Below, piece after piece: positions 14,938-23,021 of a DNA stretch of 24,184 bases. Position 1 is the first letter of the stretch, and every line of letters starts with the position of its first letter. The translations under genes were made by a program, and so were the position numbers. Origin of the DNA: Clostridium sp. UBA6758 (GTDB lineage: Bacteria > Bacillota > Clostridia > Clostridiales > Clostridiaceae); contig DKGY01000071.1 of NCBI GenBank assembly GCA_002453475.1, positions 7,204 to 31,387 of the forward strand. Reading direction: 5' to 3'. A model generated the notes under the pieces. That model saw only the letters and a list, made by a program, of their open reading frames with translations. It was not told the origin of the DNA and made no database searches.

Positions 14938-15852
14938 TTGGAGAAAATAATTGAAGTACAAAATCTAAAAAAATCATACGGTGACATCAAAGCAGTAAAT
15001 GGAATAGATTTCTATGTTGAAAAAGGGAAATTATTTGCATTTTTAGGTCCTAATGGTGCAGGTAAATCAACTACTATTGATATTATTTGCACATTTTTAA
15101 AACCAGATGAAGGCGATGTGTCCATCAATGGTTTTTCCTTAGGAAAAGATGATGATAAGATCCGCTCTATAATTGGAGCTGTATTCCAAGATGGACTATT
15201 AGACAATTTATTAACCGTTAAAGAAAATCTTAAAATTCGTGGTAGTTTTTATGGATTAAAAGGTAATGAACTTTCAAAAGCTGTAAATAAAGCAATAGAA
15301 ATCACTGGCGTTGACGATTTTGCTAAACGTCCTTATGGGAAACTCTCTGGAGGACAAAGACGCAGAGCAGATATCGCAAGAGCTCTTATCAACACTCCCA
15401 AAATACTTTTTTTAGATGAACCCACAACAGGACTTGATCCTCAAACTCGTAAAAATGTTTGGGAAACTATACTTAAATTACAAAAAGAAAAAGACATAAC
15501 AATTTTTCTTACTACTCACTATATGGAGGAAGCCGCAGCTGCTGACTATGTAATTGTTATTGATGATGGAAAAGTATCAGCAAAAGGAACACCATCAGAG
15601 CTACGAGAAAAATATTCTAGTGATACTTTAATGCTTTCCTACAAAGATGAGGCTACTGTTTTCAATATATTGAAATCAACTTCTCTTGATTTTAAAAAGG
15701 TTGGTGACCAATTTCTCATCAAAATAACTTCTACCATGGCAGCTCTTCCTATTATTGAACAGTGTAAAAACTATATAACCAGTTTTGAGGTTCATAATGG
15801 TACTATGGATGATGCCTTTATTGGAATTACAGGAAAGGAGATTAGAGAATGA
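14938..15852 (+). CDS. ABC-2 type transporter, ATP-binding protein (DrrA-like)
   Basis: A 304-residue ABC ATPase of the daunorubicin-resistance/ABC-2 group. Walker A GPNGAGKST (37-45), signature LSGGQRRR (136-143), Walker B LFLDEP with D160 and E161, D-loop GLDP, switch histidine in TTHYMEEA. The last about 80 residues are the C-terminal extension typical of DrrA-like proteins. The start is a TTG at 14938, supported by AAGGAGGTG 6 bases upstream; the nearest ATG lies far inside the domain. The permease gene overlaps the stop by 4 bases (ATGA). Six of its ten arginines use CGN codons, unlike the neighbours, where AGA prevails. It transports in complex with the next protein; the substrate, likely an antibiotic or lipid-like compound, is not known. 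Confidence 0.88.
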   Translation: MEKIIEVQNLKKSYGDIKAVNGIDFYVEKGKLFAFLGPNGAGKSTTIDIICTFLKPDEGDVSINGFSLGKDDDKIRSIIGAVFQDGLLDNLLTVKENLKIRGSFYGLKGNELSKAVNKAIEITGVDDFAKRPYGKLSGGQRRRADIARALINTPKILFLDEPTTGLDPQTRKNVWETILKLQKEKDITIFLTTHYMEEAAAADYVIVIDDGKVSAKGTPSELREKYSSDTLMLSYKDEATVFNILKSTSLDFKKVGDQFLIKITSTMAALPIIEQCKNYITSFEVHNGTMDDAFIGITGKEIRE

Positions 15853-16703
15853 TTACATTTGCTAAAAGAAATATTAAATTGTTTTTTCGAGACAAAAGTG
15901 CCGTATTTTTCTCCCTTCTAAGCGTCTTTATCATAATTGGTCTTTATGCCTTATTTTTGGGAGATGTTTGGACCAAAAGTCTTACAGAAATATCTAATGC
16001 CCGTCCTTTAATGGACTGTTGGATTATGGCTGGATTAATAGCTGTAACCTCAGTAACAACCACCATGGGTTCATTTGGAATTTTAGTTGATGATAAATCC
16101 AAAAAAAGTTCTAAGGACTTTTATTCTTCCCCAATTAAACGAAGTCATCTTGTTGCTGGCTATGTCATCAGCTCATATGTCATCGGTGTTATAATGAGCA
16201 TTGTGGCATTTATTCTTGTGCAAGTATACTTCATAATCGGCGGTGGAGAAATGCTTTCAACTGTTGTAATCATTAAAACCTTTGGATTAATCTTACTTTC
16301 CACCTTTACAAATACCGCTATTGTTTTATTTATTGTTTCTTTTTTCAAAAGTCAAAATGCCTTTGCAACTGCAAGTACAATTATTGGTACACTTATTGGC
16401 TTTTTAACCGGTATTTACTTGCCAATCGGTAGTGTTTCTACCGCTGTTCAGACGATTATAAAATTGTTTCCCGTATCCCATGCCGTAATATTGTTTAGGC
16501 AAGTAATTATGGAAAAGCAGTTAGCTATAGCCTTTGAAAATATGCCTGTGCAGTACTTAACAGACTTCAATGAAACCATGGGGGTAACTTTTAGCTTCGA
16601 TGATTATACCGTAACCCCTCTTACTAGCATCATTATTTTAATTGTTACTGCCCTATTATTTTATGGTCTATCAATTTGGAACTTATCACGCAAGAACAAA
16701 TAA
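15849..16703 (+). CDS. ABC-2 type transporter, permease
   Basis: A 284-residue membrane protein of the ABC-2 family with about six hydrophobic segments (FFSLLSVFIIIGLYALF at 20-36; GLIAVTSVTTTMGSFGILVD near 60-80; the pair around 110-160; STIIGTLIGFLTGIYLP near 180; a final helix TSIIILIVTALLFYGLSIW before the charged end RKNK). The piece LTGIYLPIGSVSTAVQTIIK-LFPVSH is typical of this family. The start ATG overlaps the ATPase stop in ATGA, showing that the two are made together. Four of six arginines are CGN codons, so the pair shares its unusual codon use. A terminator follows at 16730. Confidence 0.87.
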   Translation: MITFAKRNIKLFFRDKSAVFFSLLSVFIIIGLYALFLGDVWTKSLTEISNARPLMDCWIMAGLIAVTSVTTTMGSFGILVDDKSKKSSKDFYSSPIKRSHLVAGYVISSYVIGVIMSIVAFILVQVYFIIGGGEMLSTVVIIKTFGLILLSTFTNTAIVLFIVSFFKSQNAFATASTIIGTLIGFLTGIYLPIGSVSTAVQTIIKLFPVSHAVILFRQVIMEKQLAIAFENMPVQYLTDFNETMGVTFSFDDYTVTPLTSIIILIVTALLFYGLSIWNLSRKNK

Positions 16704-16729
16704 TATTAAATATAACTATTTCTATACAA

Positions 16730-16757
16730 AAAAGGGGTACTGTACAGCATCCCTTTT
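16730..16757 (+). terminator. Terminator after the ABC-2 permease
   Basis: Arms AAAAGGGGTACTG (16730-16742) and CAGCATCCCTTTT (16745-16757) pair with one GU and one mismatch; the final TTTT then ATATAA gives the release tract. It starts 26 bases after the permease stop. Confidence 0.65.
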
Positions 16758-16836
16758 ATATAACTTAAACTTAGAATTATAAATATATCTTATGTATTTC
16801 TTATTTAAATTTCACTAAAAATCTATTTTATTATCT

Positions 16837-17421
16837 TTATAAACTTCCACCTAACTGAGAAAATACGATTTCTTTAGTATTACCATCATAATCTTTTCTT
16901 ATAAGTACATCTCTTTCATCACATATATATCTCGCACTTTCCTTTTCTAAAATATCCTTAAGAATTTTATCATAATCGTTAGGAAAGTAAAATTTCATAA
17001 GTGGAGCTATTATATTTTTATTACTTGAGAAATCACAATAATTCACATAATCTCCTCTTAGCGTTATATTACACCAAGTTGAACTTTCTGTAATTAATAT
17101 ATCATGGTGTTTAAGTCCCCTTAAGTCTGAGCTATATATTAGGGATCCCTGATAATATTCTTTAAAAGAAAACTTCTCCTTTAAAATTTTAAAGTCTTCT
17201 AAGAAATTATCTGTAGAACCTTCTTTTCTACCATATTTATCTGAAGCAATTTTAAATTTATCAGAGGTTCTTTTTATATAAATTTGAGTTCCCTTTACAT
17301 TTATAGAAAATCCAAATACCTTTCTTAGTACATCGAAGGGTATCCCCGTTTTCCCCTCATTATCTATTACTAATTCATTTAAGGGTAAAACTACAAATTC
17401 ATCTTCATTTTTATCTGCCAC
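16837..17421 (-). CDS. Unknown soluble protein
   Basis: A 194-residue protein that I do not recognise. No signal peptide or transmembrane segment is visible. The first 50 residues (VLPLNELVIDNEGKTGIPFD, then VLRKVFGFSINVKGTQIYIK) faintly recall the copper amine oxidase N-terminal-like repeat of Firmicute surface proteins, but without an export signal that is only a resemblance. The centre has HHDILITESSTWCNITLRGD, and the end is rich in charged residues. Start is a GTG at 17421, with GAGGT 4 bases upstream. It stands alone between the ABC-2 terminator and the cysK terminator, in its own unit on the minus strand. Confidence 0.75.
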   Translation of the reverse strand: MADKNEDEFVVLPLNELVIDNEGKTGIPFDVLRKVFGFSINVKGTQIYIKRTSDKFKIASDKYGRKEGSTDNFLEDFKILKEKFSFKEYYQGSLIYSSDLRGLKHHDILITESSTWCNITLRGDYVNYCDFSSNKNIIAPLMKFYFPNDYDKILKDILEKESARYICDERDVLIRKDYDGNTKEIVFSQLGGSL

Positions 17422-17531
17422 TAGACCTCGCCCCTAACATTTAATTTAACTATTATTATTTATTTCTATATATAATGTTATATTAAATACCATTTCAATA
17501 CAATATGAATTATTTAAATTTTAATTAACAA

Positions 17532-17560
17532 AGAGAAGGCTAAAAATATACGCCTTCTCT
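17532..17560 (-). terminator. Terminator of the cysE-cysK operon
   Basis: Perfect 9-base arms AGAGAAGGC (17532-17540) and GCCTTCTCT (17552-17560) with an 11-base loop, 15 bases beyond the cysK stop. On the minus strand it is followed by TTGTTAATT. Confidence 0.75.
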
Positions 17561-17575
17561 CTAGTTTGTTGTACT

Positions 17576-18505
17576 CTATATAAAATTTGGAATTGATAAA
17601 TATCTCTCTCCAGTATCCGGTAGTAAAACTACAATGATTTTCCCTTCATTTTCTGGTTTATTAGCTAGTTCTGTAGCTGCCTTTAAAGCTGCTCCTGAAG
17701 ATATCCCAACTAACAACCCCTCTGTATTTGCTAATTCTTTACTCATAGCAAAAGCATCATCATTAGATACTTTTACAATTTCATCATAAACTTCTGTATT
17801 TAAAGTATCTGGAATAAATCCAGCCCCTATTCCTTGAATTTTATGAGGACCCGCTTTGCCTTCTGATAACACAGGTGAATCTTCTGGTTCTACTGCTACA
17901 ACTGTTATATTGGAATTTTTTGATTTTAAGAATTCACCAGTTCCAGTTATAGTTCCACCTGTTCCCACTCCAGCTACAAAAATATCTATTTCACCATTAG
18001 TATCTTCCCAAATTTCTGGTCCTGTAGTAGCCTTATGAATTGCTGGATTAGCTTGATTTATAAATTGTCCTGGAATAAATGAGTTAGGGATTTCACTAGC
18101 TAACTCTTCAGCCTTAGCTATTGCACCCTTCATCCCCTTGGCACCCTCAGTTAACACAATCTCAGCTCCATAAGCTTTCATCAAGTTTCTTCTTTCTATG
18201 CTCATAGTTTCTGGCATTACTAGTTTAATTTTATACCCTCTTGATGATGCTACTGAAGCAAGCCCTATTCCTGTATTTCCGCTAGTTGGTTCAATTATAA
18301 CAGAATCTTTGTTTAAAATTCCTCTCTCCTCTGCATCATCAATCATAGCCTTTGCTATTCTATCCTTAACACTTCCTGCTGGGTTAAAATATTCTAATTT
18401 TGCTACTATAGTTGCCTTTAATTTATACTTTTCATTATAATTCGAAAGCTCTAGTAATGGTGTATTTCCTATTAATTCTGTTAAACTCCTATAAATTTTT
18501 TTCAT
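17576..18505 (-). CDS. cysK: Cysteine synthase (O-acetylserine sulfhydrylase)
   Basis: A 309-residue PLP enzyme that turns O-acetylserine and sulfide into cysteine. It is full length for the family. K47 in NPAGSVKDR holds the cofactor; TSGNTG (75-80) binds the substrate carboxylate; [10 protein letters not shown] near residue 180 grips the PLP phosphate; SGAALKAA near 265 is the conserved serine loop. AGGGAGGA lies 8 bases before the ATG. It begins 29 bases after the stop of cysE, which makes its substrate, so the pair is one operon under the cysteine T-box at 19159-19441. Confidence 0.95.
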   Translation of the reverse strand: MKKIYRSLTELIGNTPLLELSNYNEKYKLKATIVAKLEYFNPAGSVKDRIAKAMIDDAEERGILNKDSVIIEPTSGNTGIGLASVASSRGYKIKLVMPETMSIERRNLMKAYGAEIVLTEGAKGMKGAIAKAEELASEIPNSFIPGQFINQANPAIHKATTGPEIWEDTNGEIDIFVAGVGTGGTITGTGEFLKSKNSNITVVAVEPEDSPVLSEGKAGPHKIQGIGAGFIPDTLNTEVYDEIVKVSNDDAFAMSKELANTEGLLVGISSGAALKAATELANKPENEGKIIVVLLPDTGERYLSIPNFI

Positions 18506-18534
18506 GATTAATTCCTCCCTTTGTTTTATTAAAA

Positions 18535-19062
18535 TTAAATATTATTTTTATTTAAAGGCTTTGCAGCTATTCCTACTACAGTTGAGTTTTCTTCTGTAGA
18601 TTGCAGCACTACGGAGTTAGCTCCTATTTTAGTTCCTTTGCCAATATAAATATTCCCTAGAACTTTAGCACCAGCTCCAATAATTACATCATTCCCTATA
18701 GTCGGATGCCGCTTTCCCCTTTCATTACCCGTTCCTCCTAATGTAACTCCATGATACATAGTTACATTATCTTTAATTTCTGCTGTTTCACCAATTACCA
18801 CCCCCATTCCATGATCAATAAATAAACCTTTTCCTATTTTAGCTCCTGGATGTATTTCTATTCCTGTAATAAATCTGCTTATATTTGAAATAAATCTTGC
18901 TAAAAAAAATAATTTCTTTCTATATAAAAAATGAGATATCCTATAAAATATGATAGATTTTATGTGAGGATATAATAAAAATATCTCTATCCTACTTCTA
19001 GCTGCAGGATCTCTTGGAAAAACTGAGTCTATATCATATTTAAGCGATTTTAAAAATTTCAT
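18535..19062 (-). CDS. cysE: Serine O-acetyltransferase
   Basis: A 175-residue enzyme that acetylates serine with acetyl-CoA, the first step of cysteine synthesis. The N-terminal helices ([20 protein letters not shown]) are followed by the left-handed beta-helix of hexapeptide repeats: [22 protein letters not shown] with catalytic H84, [23 protein letters not shown]. The acidic partner is E69 where E. coli CysE has Asp, which is usual for the short Firmicute form; the long E. coli N-terminal domain is absent. ATG 19062 has GGAGGA 9 bases upstream; an ATG at 19089 lies before that site and is rejected. First gene after the T-box. Confidence 0.94.
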   Translation of the reverse strand: MKFLKSLKYDIDSVFPRDPAARSRIEIFLLYPHIKSIIFYRISHFLYRKKLFFLARFISNISRFITGIEIHPGAKIGKGLFIDHGMGVVIGETAEIKDNVTMYHGVTLGGTGNERGKRHPTIGNDVIIGAGAKVLGNIYIGKGTKIGANSVVLQSTEENSTVVGIAAKPLNKNNI

Positions 19063-19158
19063 AATAAATTTCCTCCATAAAATTTTCAATTGTAAATTTA
19101 CAAATCAACAATATACTTATTTTTCATTTATATAATCAATTTCATACTATTTTAAAAT

Positions 19159-19441
19159 AAAAAAACCGCCTCTAAGATAAACTTAGAGACGGATAATATC
19201 CGCGGTTCCACTCTATTTGGTTTAAAAAATAAACCCCACTCTTCAAGTACTATCATACTCTATTAATATAACGGTTAAAACCGCGATAGCCTACTTAATT
19301 CGGTATCGTACTCCAAAGGGCACTTCATATATAATCCCAATAAATATCCTTTCAGCTAATAGATATTCTCTCTGAATCTTCATTACATATTACTTTCCTT
19401 CTTCAATGTATTTATTATTTATTTTTACTATTTATTTAATA
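19159..19441 (-). promoter_or_regulatory. Cysteine-specific T-box leader of cysE-cysK
   Basis: On the minus strand the leader has the T-box sequence TGGAACCGCGG (19211-19201), which pairs with the tRNA acceptor end, directly before an intrinsic terminator. Upstream lie the stem I elements AGAGAGAATATC and GCTGAAAGGATA, then the specifier loop with TGC (19322-19320, in GAAGTGCCC), a cysteine codon. Uncharged tRNA-Cys should bind, stabilise the antiterminator and let cysE-cysK be read. The codon fits the genes exactly. The 5' end is set from the promoter and is approximate. Confidence 0.93.
19166..19192 (-). terminator. Intrinsic terminator of the T-box
   Basis: Read on the minus strand CCGTCTCTAAG-5 bases-CTTAGAGGCGG pairs in full (one GU) and runs into TTTTTTTATTTT. 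The first bases follow the T-box sequence closely, so antiterminator and terminator exclude each other. Confidence 0.92.
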
Positions 19442-19447
19442 TATTAA

Positions 19448-19476
19448 ATTATATTTTAAATATTAGTAAAAGTCAA
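19448..19476 (-). promoter_or_regulatory. Promoter of the T-box/cysE transcript
   Basis: On the minus strand TTGACT (19476-19471) and TATAAT (19453-19448) are exactly 17 bases apart, a strong housekeeping promoter giving a start near 19441 and a leader of about 380 bases. From here to 19636 I see nothing further but AT-rich spacer. Confidence 0.75.
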
Positions 19477-19636
19477 CTAAGTCTATAAAATATTAAGGAT
19501 AAACTTAACAATAATTTCTTTAAATTTTAATCCTGTACTTAGTATCATAATATTAAAAACTATATCAATGTGACACAATTTAATAAATATATTTTCCATA
19601 TTGGATTTACTATAAAATATATATTAATATAAAATA

Positions 19637-19667
19637 AATGGGGTATCTTTGTTAAGCATACCCCATT
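19637..19667 (-). terminator. Terminator of the Cys-rich protein gene
   Basis: Perfect 10-base arms AATGGGGTAT (19637-19646) and ATACCCCATT (19658-19667) with an 11-base loop, 32 bases beyond the stop at 19699. On the minus strand it is followed by TATTTTATATT. Confidence 0.8.
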
Positions 19668-19698
19668 CCTTATTACTTAAACTTTTAGATAAGATAAA

Positions 19699-20124
19699 TT
19701 AACTTAAAGTCACATTACAGCAGTTTACATAATTTCCAATTACATGGAAAAAGATTCTCTGATTAGAACATATAGGTTCATTAATTACTGCAGTCATCGG
19801 TTGAACAAAATCACCACAAGTAGTACCAGTAGTATTTGTTATTACTTGAGCTATTTGAGCAAGAGTAACTCTTGTTGTACCAACAATTTTATATATTACT
19901 ACACATACTATGAAAGGCTTGTTAGGACAAAGATTTCTAACCAAAAGATTAAAATTAATTACTCTACCAACTGTTGCAGCATCTATTGCACCTGCTTCAT
20001 CAATAAGATTTTGTGGACATACGCATGGTGTTAAATCTCTAAATCTATCAGGAAGTATGATACTTTCAGAATCTATAATTATTTCTTCTATATTTTTAGG
20101 ATTTAAATTTATTTCATTTTCCAT
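19699..20124 (-). CDS. Cysteine-rich protein, function unknown (possible spore-surface protein)
   Basis: A 141-residue protein with eight cysteines (C34, C36, C66, C74, C103, C119, C135, C136), no signal peptide and no membrane helix. After an acidic, Asn/Glu-rich start (MENEINLNPKNIEEIIID) it is dominated by beta-type sequence rich in Val, Ile, Thr and Asn (NLLVRNLCPNKPFIVCVVIY, RIFFHVIGNYVNCCNVTLS). The motif with CPNKP followed by alternating hydrophobic strands recalls clostridial proteins linked with spores, but this is memory of a pattern only. GAGGT lies 8 bases before the ATG. It has its own terminator and no operon partner. A disulfide-linked structural protein would fit the composition. 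Confidence 0.78.
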   Translation of the reverse strand: MENEINLNPKNIEEIIIDSESIILPDRFRDLTPCVCPQNLIDEAGAIDAATVGRVINFNLLVRNLCPNKPFIVCVVIYKIVGTTRVTLAQIAQVITNTTGTTCGDFVQPMTAVINEPICSNQRIFFHVIGNYVNCCNVTLS

Positions 20125-20633
20125 AGTTATACCTCTTTTTTTTCAAATATTTTAATTGTATTTTTTAAATTCTACTAAACAAAAATATTTTGTTAGGATA
20201 AATTTTTCATTTCTTTTTTCGATGTATATTTGAAATAGTCATTTATTAACGACTACTCTTAATTTTATTATATGCAGTTATAATATACTTGCCACATGCT
20301 TTTATTTTTTTAAAAGCAAATTCTTATTTTGAATTTTTTCCCTTGTAATACAGAAATTATTAATAAGCAAGCAGTAATTGTTTTACCTAGCAATAATATT
20401 TGTAGAAATCAGACTACTTAATAGTTATTACTTACAATATCCTATGTTAAAAAGCTTTGGACTAATGTTATGAATTCTTGTTCCTTAAGATATTTAGTAG
20501 ATAATGTTGTTGATACGAAAAGGCTATTGAACAATTCCAATAGCCTTTTCGTATATTCATACGTCCTTTTTTCATATATTTCCATATTTAAATTAATACA
20601 TCTTTACTATTCAAACTGACGTATAACTTGATT
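20125..20633. other. Long intergenic region between metH and the Cys-rich gene
   Basis: About 510 AT-rich bases with no gene that I can support. It contains the metH terminator (listed separately), a hairpin TGCTTTTA-T6-TAAAAGCA (20297-20318), and near the Cys-rich gene the inverted repeat CTAAACAAAAATATTTTGTTAG (20174-20195; 9-base arms with one bulged A), about 50 bases before its ATG, which may be an operator or leader hairpin. No sporulation promoter could be assigned with confidence. Confidence 0.5.
20513..20554 (-). terminator. Terminator of the metF-metH operon
   Basis: Perfect 17-base arms ATACGAAAAGGCTATTG (20513-20529) and CAATAGCCTTTTCGTAT (20538-20554) with an 8-base loop. The inner stem AAAAGGC/GCCTTTT gives a T-run on either strand. 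It lies 80 bases beyond the metH stop. Confidence 0.75.
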
Positions 20634-23021
20634 TTATCCCAATACTTTTCTAGCTATAGTTACAGATTCATTTGCATCTTTAGCATAATAATCTGCCTGA
20701 ATCATATTTGCATATTCCTCATTAAGTACTGCGCCTCCAACCATAACTATGCAACCTGGTTTAATCTTTTTTAGTTCACATATGGTTTCTTCCATATTTT
20801 TAACGGTAGTAGTCATTAGTGCACTAAGTCCTATAAGTTTAACATTATTCTTAATAACAGCTTCTACTATCTTCTCCTTAGAAACATCTTTTCCTAAATC
20901 TATAATTTCATAGTTATAACTTTCTAGAAGTACCTTTACTATATTTTTCCCTATGTCATGTATGTCACCTTTTACAGTGGCTAATACTATCTTTCCCTTT
21001 GAAATATCATCATTAGTTCCTTTTCTTAGCTTATCTTTTATAACTTGAAAAGAATTTTTTACTGTTTCTGCTGACTGTATTAGTTGTGGAAGGAATATAT
21101 CTCCTTTTTCATATTTTTCTCCTACAACATCTAAAGCAGGAATTATATATTCATTTACTACTTCTAGTGGCTCTTTATATTCTAATAACTTTACTGTAGC
21201 TATTTTAGCTTCTTCTCTTATACCTTTTAATATTATTTTAAATAAATCATACTGGATATTATTTGAATCTTTTATCACAATTTCTTGTTCTTTAGATATA
21301 TTTTTATTATGTTTTAAATATTCCTTTGCTCCCTTATCTTCATTCCATAAAACCTTGGATGCTGCTATTGTGTTCATCATTTCCTTGTTTAATGGATTTA
21401 TTATAGGTAAATCTAAACCTGCAAATAAACTTGCTGCTAAAAATGTTCTATTTAAAATATCTCTATTAGGTAATCCAAAGGATATATTGGATACTCCAAG
21501 TACAGTCTTTACATTTAACTTCTCTTTTACTAATGAAAGTGCTTTTAAAGTTTCTTTAACATCTTCCTGTTGAGCAGCGGCTGTTAATGTTAAGCAATCT
21601 ATATATATATCCTTTCTATCTATCCCATATCTTTCTGCTGTTTTTACTATTTTTTCAGCTATTCTAAATCTTTCTTCTCCACTTGAAGGTATTCCTCTAT
21701 CATCTAAAGTAAGCCCCACGACAGCAGCTCCATATTTTTTTACTATAGGTAATATGCTTTCCAAAACCTTATTTTCTCCATTTACAGAATTAACTATGGC
21801 CTTACCATTATAATATCTTAAGCCCATTTCTATAGCTTTAGGATTGGTAGAATCTATTTGAAGAGGCACGTCTAATATGGATTGTATTTCTTTAATAACC
21901 TTAACCATTGTTTCTTCTTCATTTATTTCAGGAAGTCCTACATTAACATCTAGAATATGAGCTCCTGCATCAACTTGAGCTATAGCCTCTCCTAAAACAT
22001 AGTCTAAATCTCCATTTTTTAATGCTTCCTTAAATAATTTTTTACCTGTAGGATTTATCCTTTCTCCTATTACCTTTACCTGATCAATAATTACTGCTTT
22101 AGTAGAAGTACATACACAACTTAAAGGACTATATTTCTTATATTTTATTTCTACATACTTTAAAGCTTTAACTAGACTTTCTATATGTCTATCTGTTGTA
22201 CCACAGCATCCTCCTATTACCTTTACGCCTTTCTCTTTAAACTTAGCTCCATAAAGTGCAAATTCTTCAGGCAAAATATTAAATACCGTATCACCGTTTA
22301 TAATATTAGGTAATCCTGCATTAGGTTGAACCATTACAGGCACTTTAGATATATTTAATATTTCATCTATTATAGGCTCTATTTCTCTAGGTCCTAAAGA
22401 ACAGTTAACTCCAAGAGCATCTACTCCTAACCCTTCTAGTACCATTACCATAGATGTGGCATTGCATCCTGTGAAAGTTCTCTTATCTACCTCAAAGCTC
22501 ATTGTACAAAATACTGGCAAATCTGAATTTTCCTTAGCTGCTAGTACTGCGGCCTTTGCTTCATATAAGTCTGTCATTGTTTCTATTAATATTAAATCAA
22601 CTCCACTTTTTACGCCCTGAGTAACTTGCCTTTTAAAAATATTATAGGCTTCATCAAATGTTAATGTCCCCATAGGCTCTAATAGTTCACCAATAGGACC
22701 TATATCTAAAGCTACATATGCATCTTTATTCCCAGCAGCTATCTTTGCATTTTCTACTGCTGAATGAATTATTTGTTCTACACTAAAATTGCTATTTTTC
22801 AGCTTAACTTCGTTAGCTCCAAAGGTGTTGGTAGTAATAATATTTACACCAGCCTTAATATAACTTTTGTGTATTTCAATTATTACTTTGGAATCAGTAA
22901 TATTCAAGATTTCTGGTAATTCACCTAACTTTAATCCACTACTTTGCAACATAGTACCCATGGCACCATCAAATATTAAAATTCCTTCTTCTAATCTTTC
23001 TTTAACTTCCACATCTACCAT
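20634..23021 (-). CDS. metH: Cobalamin-dependent methionine synthase (without reactivation domain)
   Basis: A 795-residue enzyme that methylates homocysteine with methyltetrahydrofolate through methylcobalamin. Homocysteine domain about 1-295, zinc ligands C207 (NCSLG), C272 and C273 (GGCCG); folate domain about 310-580 (IGERINPTG, then DVNVGLPEI); cobalamin cap and binding domain about 590-795, with DIHDIG (686-691) where H688 binds cobalt. E. coli MetH is about 1,230 residues because it also carries the AdoMet reactivation domain; here that domain is the preceding gene, overlapping by 20 bases. The ATG at 23021 directly follows GGGG, so coupling or a start at GTG 23012 is possible. An odd CVC (302-304) lies in the linker between the first two domains. 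Confidence 0.94.
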   Translation of the reverse strand: MVDVEVKERLEEGILIFDGAMGTMLQSSGLKLGELPEILNITDSKVIIEIHKSYIKAGVNIITTNTFGANEVKLKNSNFSVEQIIHSAVENAKIAAGNKDAYVALDIGPIGELLEPMGTLTFDEAYNIFKRQVTQGVKSGVDLILIETMTDLYEAKAAVLAAKENSDLPVFCTMSFEVDKRTFTGCNATSMVMVLEGLGVDALGVNCSLGPREIEPIIDEILNISKVPVMVQPNAGLPNIINGDTVFNILPEEFALYGAKFKEKGVKVIGGCCGTTDRHIESLVKALKYVEIKYKKYSPLSCVCTSTKAVIIDQVKVIGERINPTGKKLFKEALKNGDLDYVLGEAIAQVDAGAHILDVNVGLPEINEEETMVKVIKEIQSILDVPLQIDSTNPKAIEMGLRYYNGKAIVNSVNGENKVLESILPIVKKYGAAVVGLTLDDRGIPSSGEERFRIAEKIVKTAERYGIDRKDIYIDCLTLTAAAQQEDVKETLKALSLVKEKLNVKTVLGVSNISFGLPNRDILNRTFLAASLFAGLDLPIINPLNKEMMNTIAASKVLWNEDKGAKEYLKHNKNISKEQEIVIKDSNNIQYDLFKIILKGIREEAKIATVKLLEYKEPLEVVNEYIIPALDVVGEKYEKGDIFLPQLIQSAETVKNSFQVIKDKLRKGTNDDISKGKIVLATVKGDIHDIGKNIVKVLLESYNYEIIDLGKDVSKEKIVEAVIKNNVKLIGLSALMTTTVKNMEETICELKKIKPGCIVMVGGAVLNEEYANMIQADYYAKDANESVTIARKVLG

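Noticed and set aside
19063..19089. Upstream ATG for cysE
   Set aside because: GGAGGA lies between it and the ATG at 19062, and family proteins start close to the latter.
19744..20034. Plus-strand open frame rich in Tyr and Cys
   Set aside because: It is the complement of the Cys-rich protein gene, which has a proper ribosome binding site and terminator on the other strand.
20125..20633. Possible SAM riboswitch or other leader in the gap next to metH
   Set aside because: This gap lies downstream of metH. The operon is read from beyond the right edge, so a SAM-type leader, if any, is outside the window. No aptamer motif was seen here.
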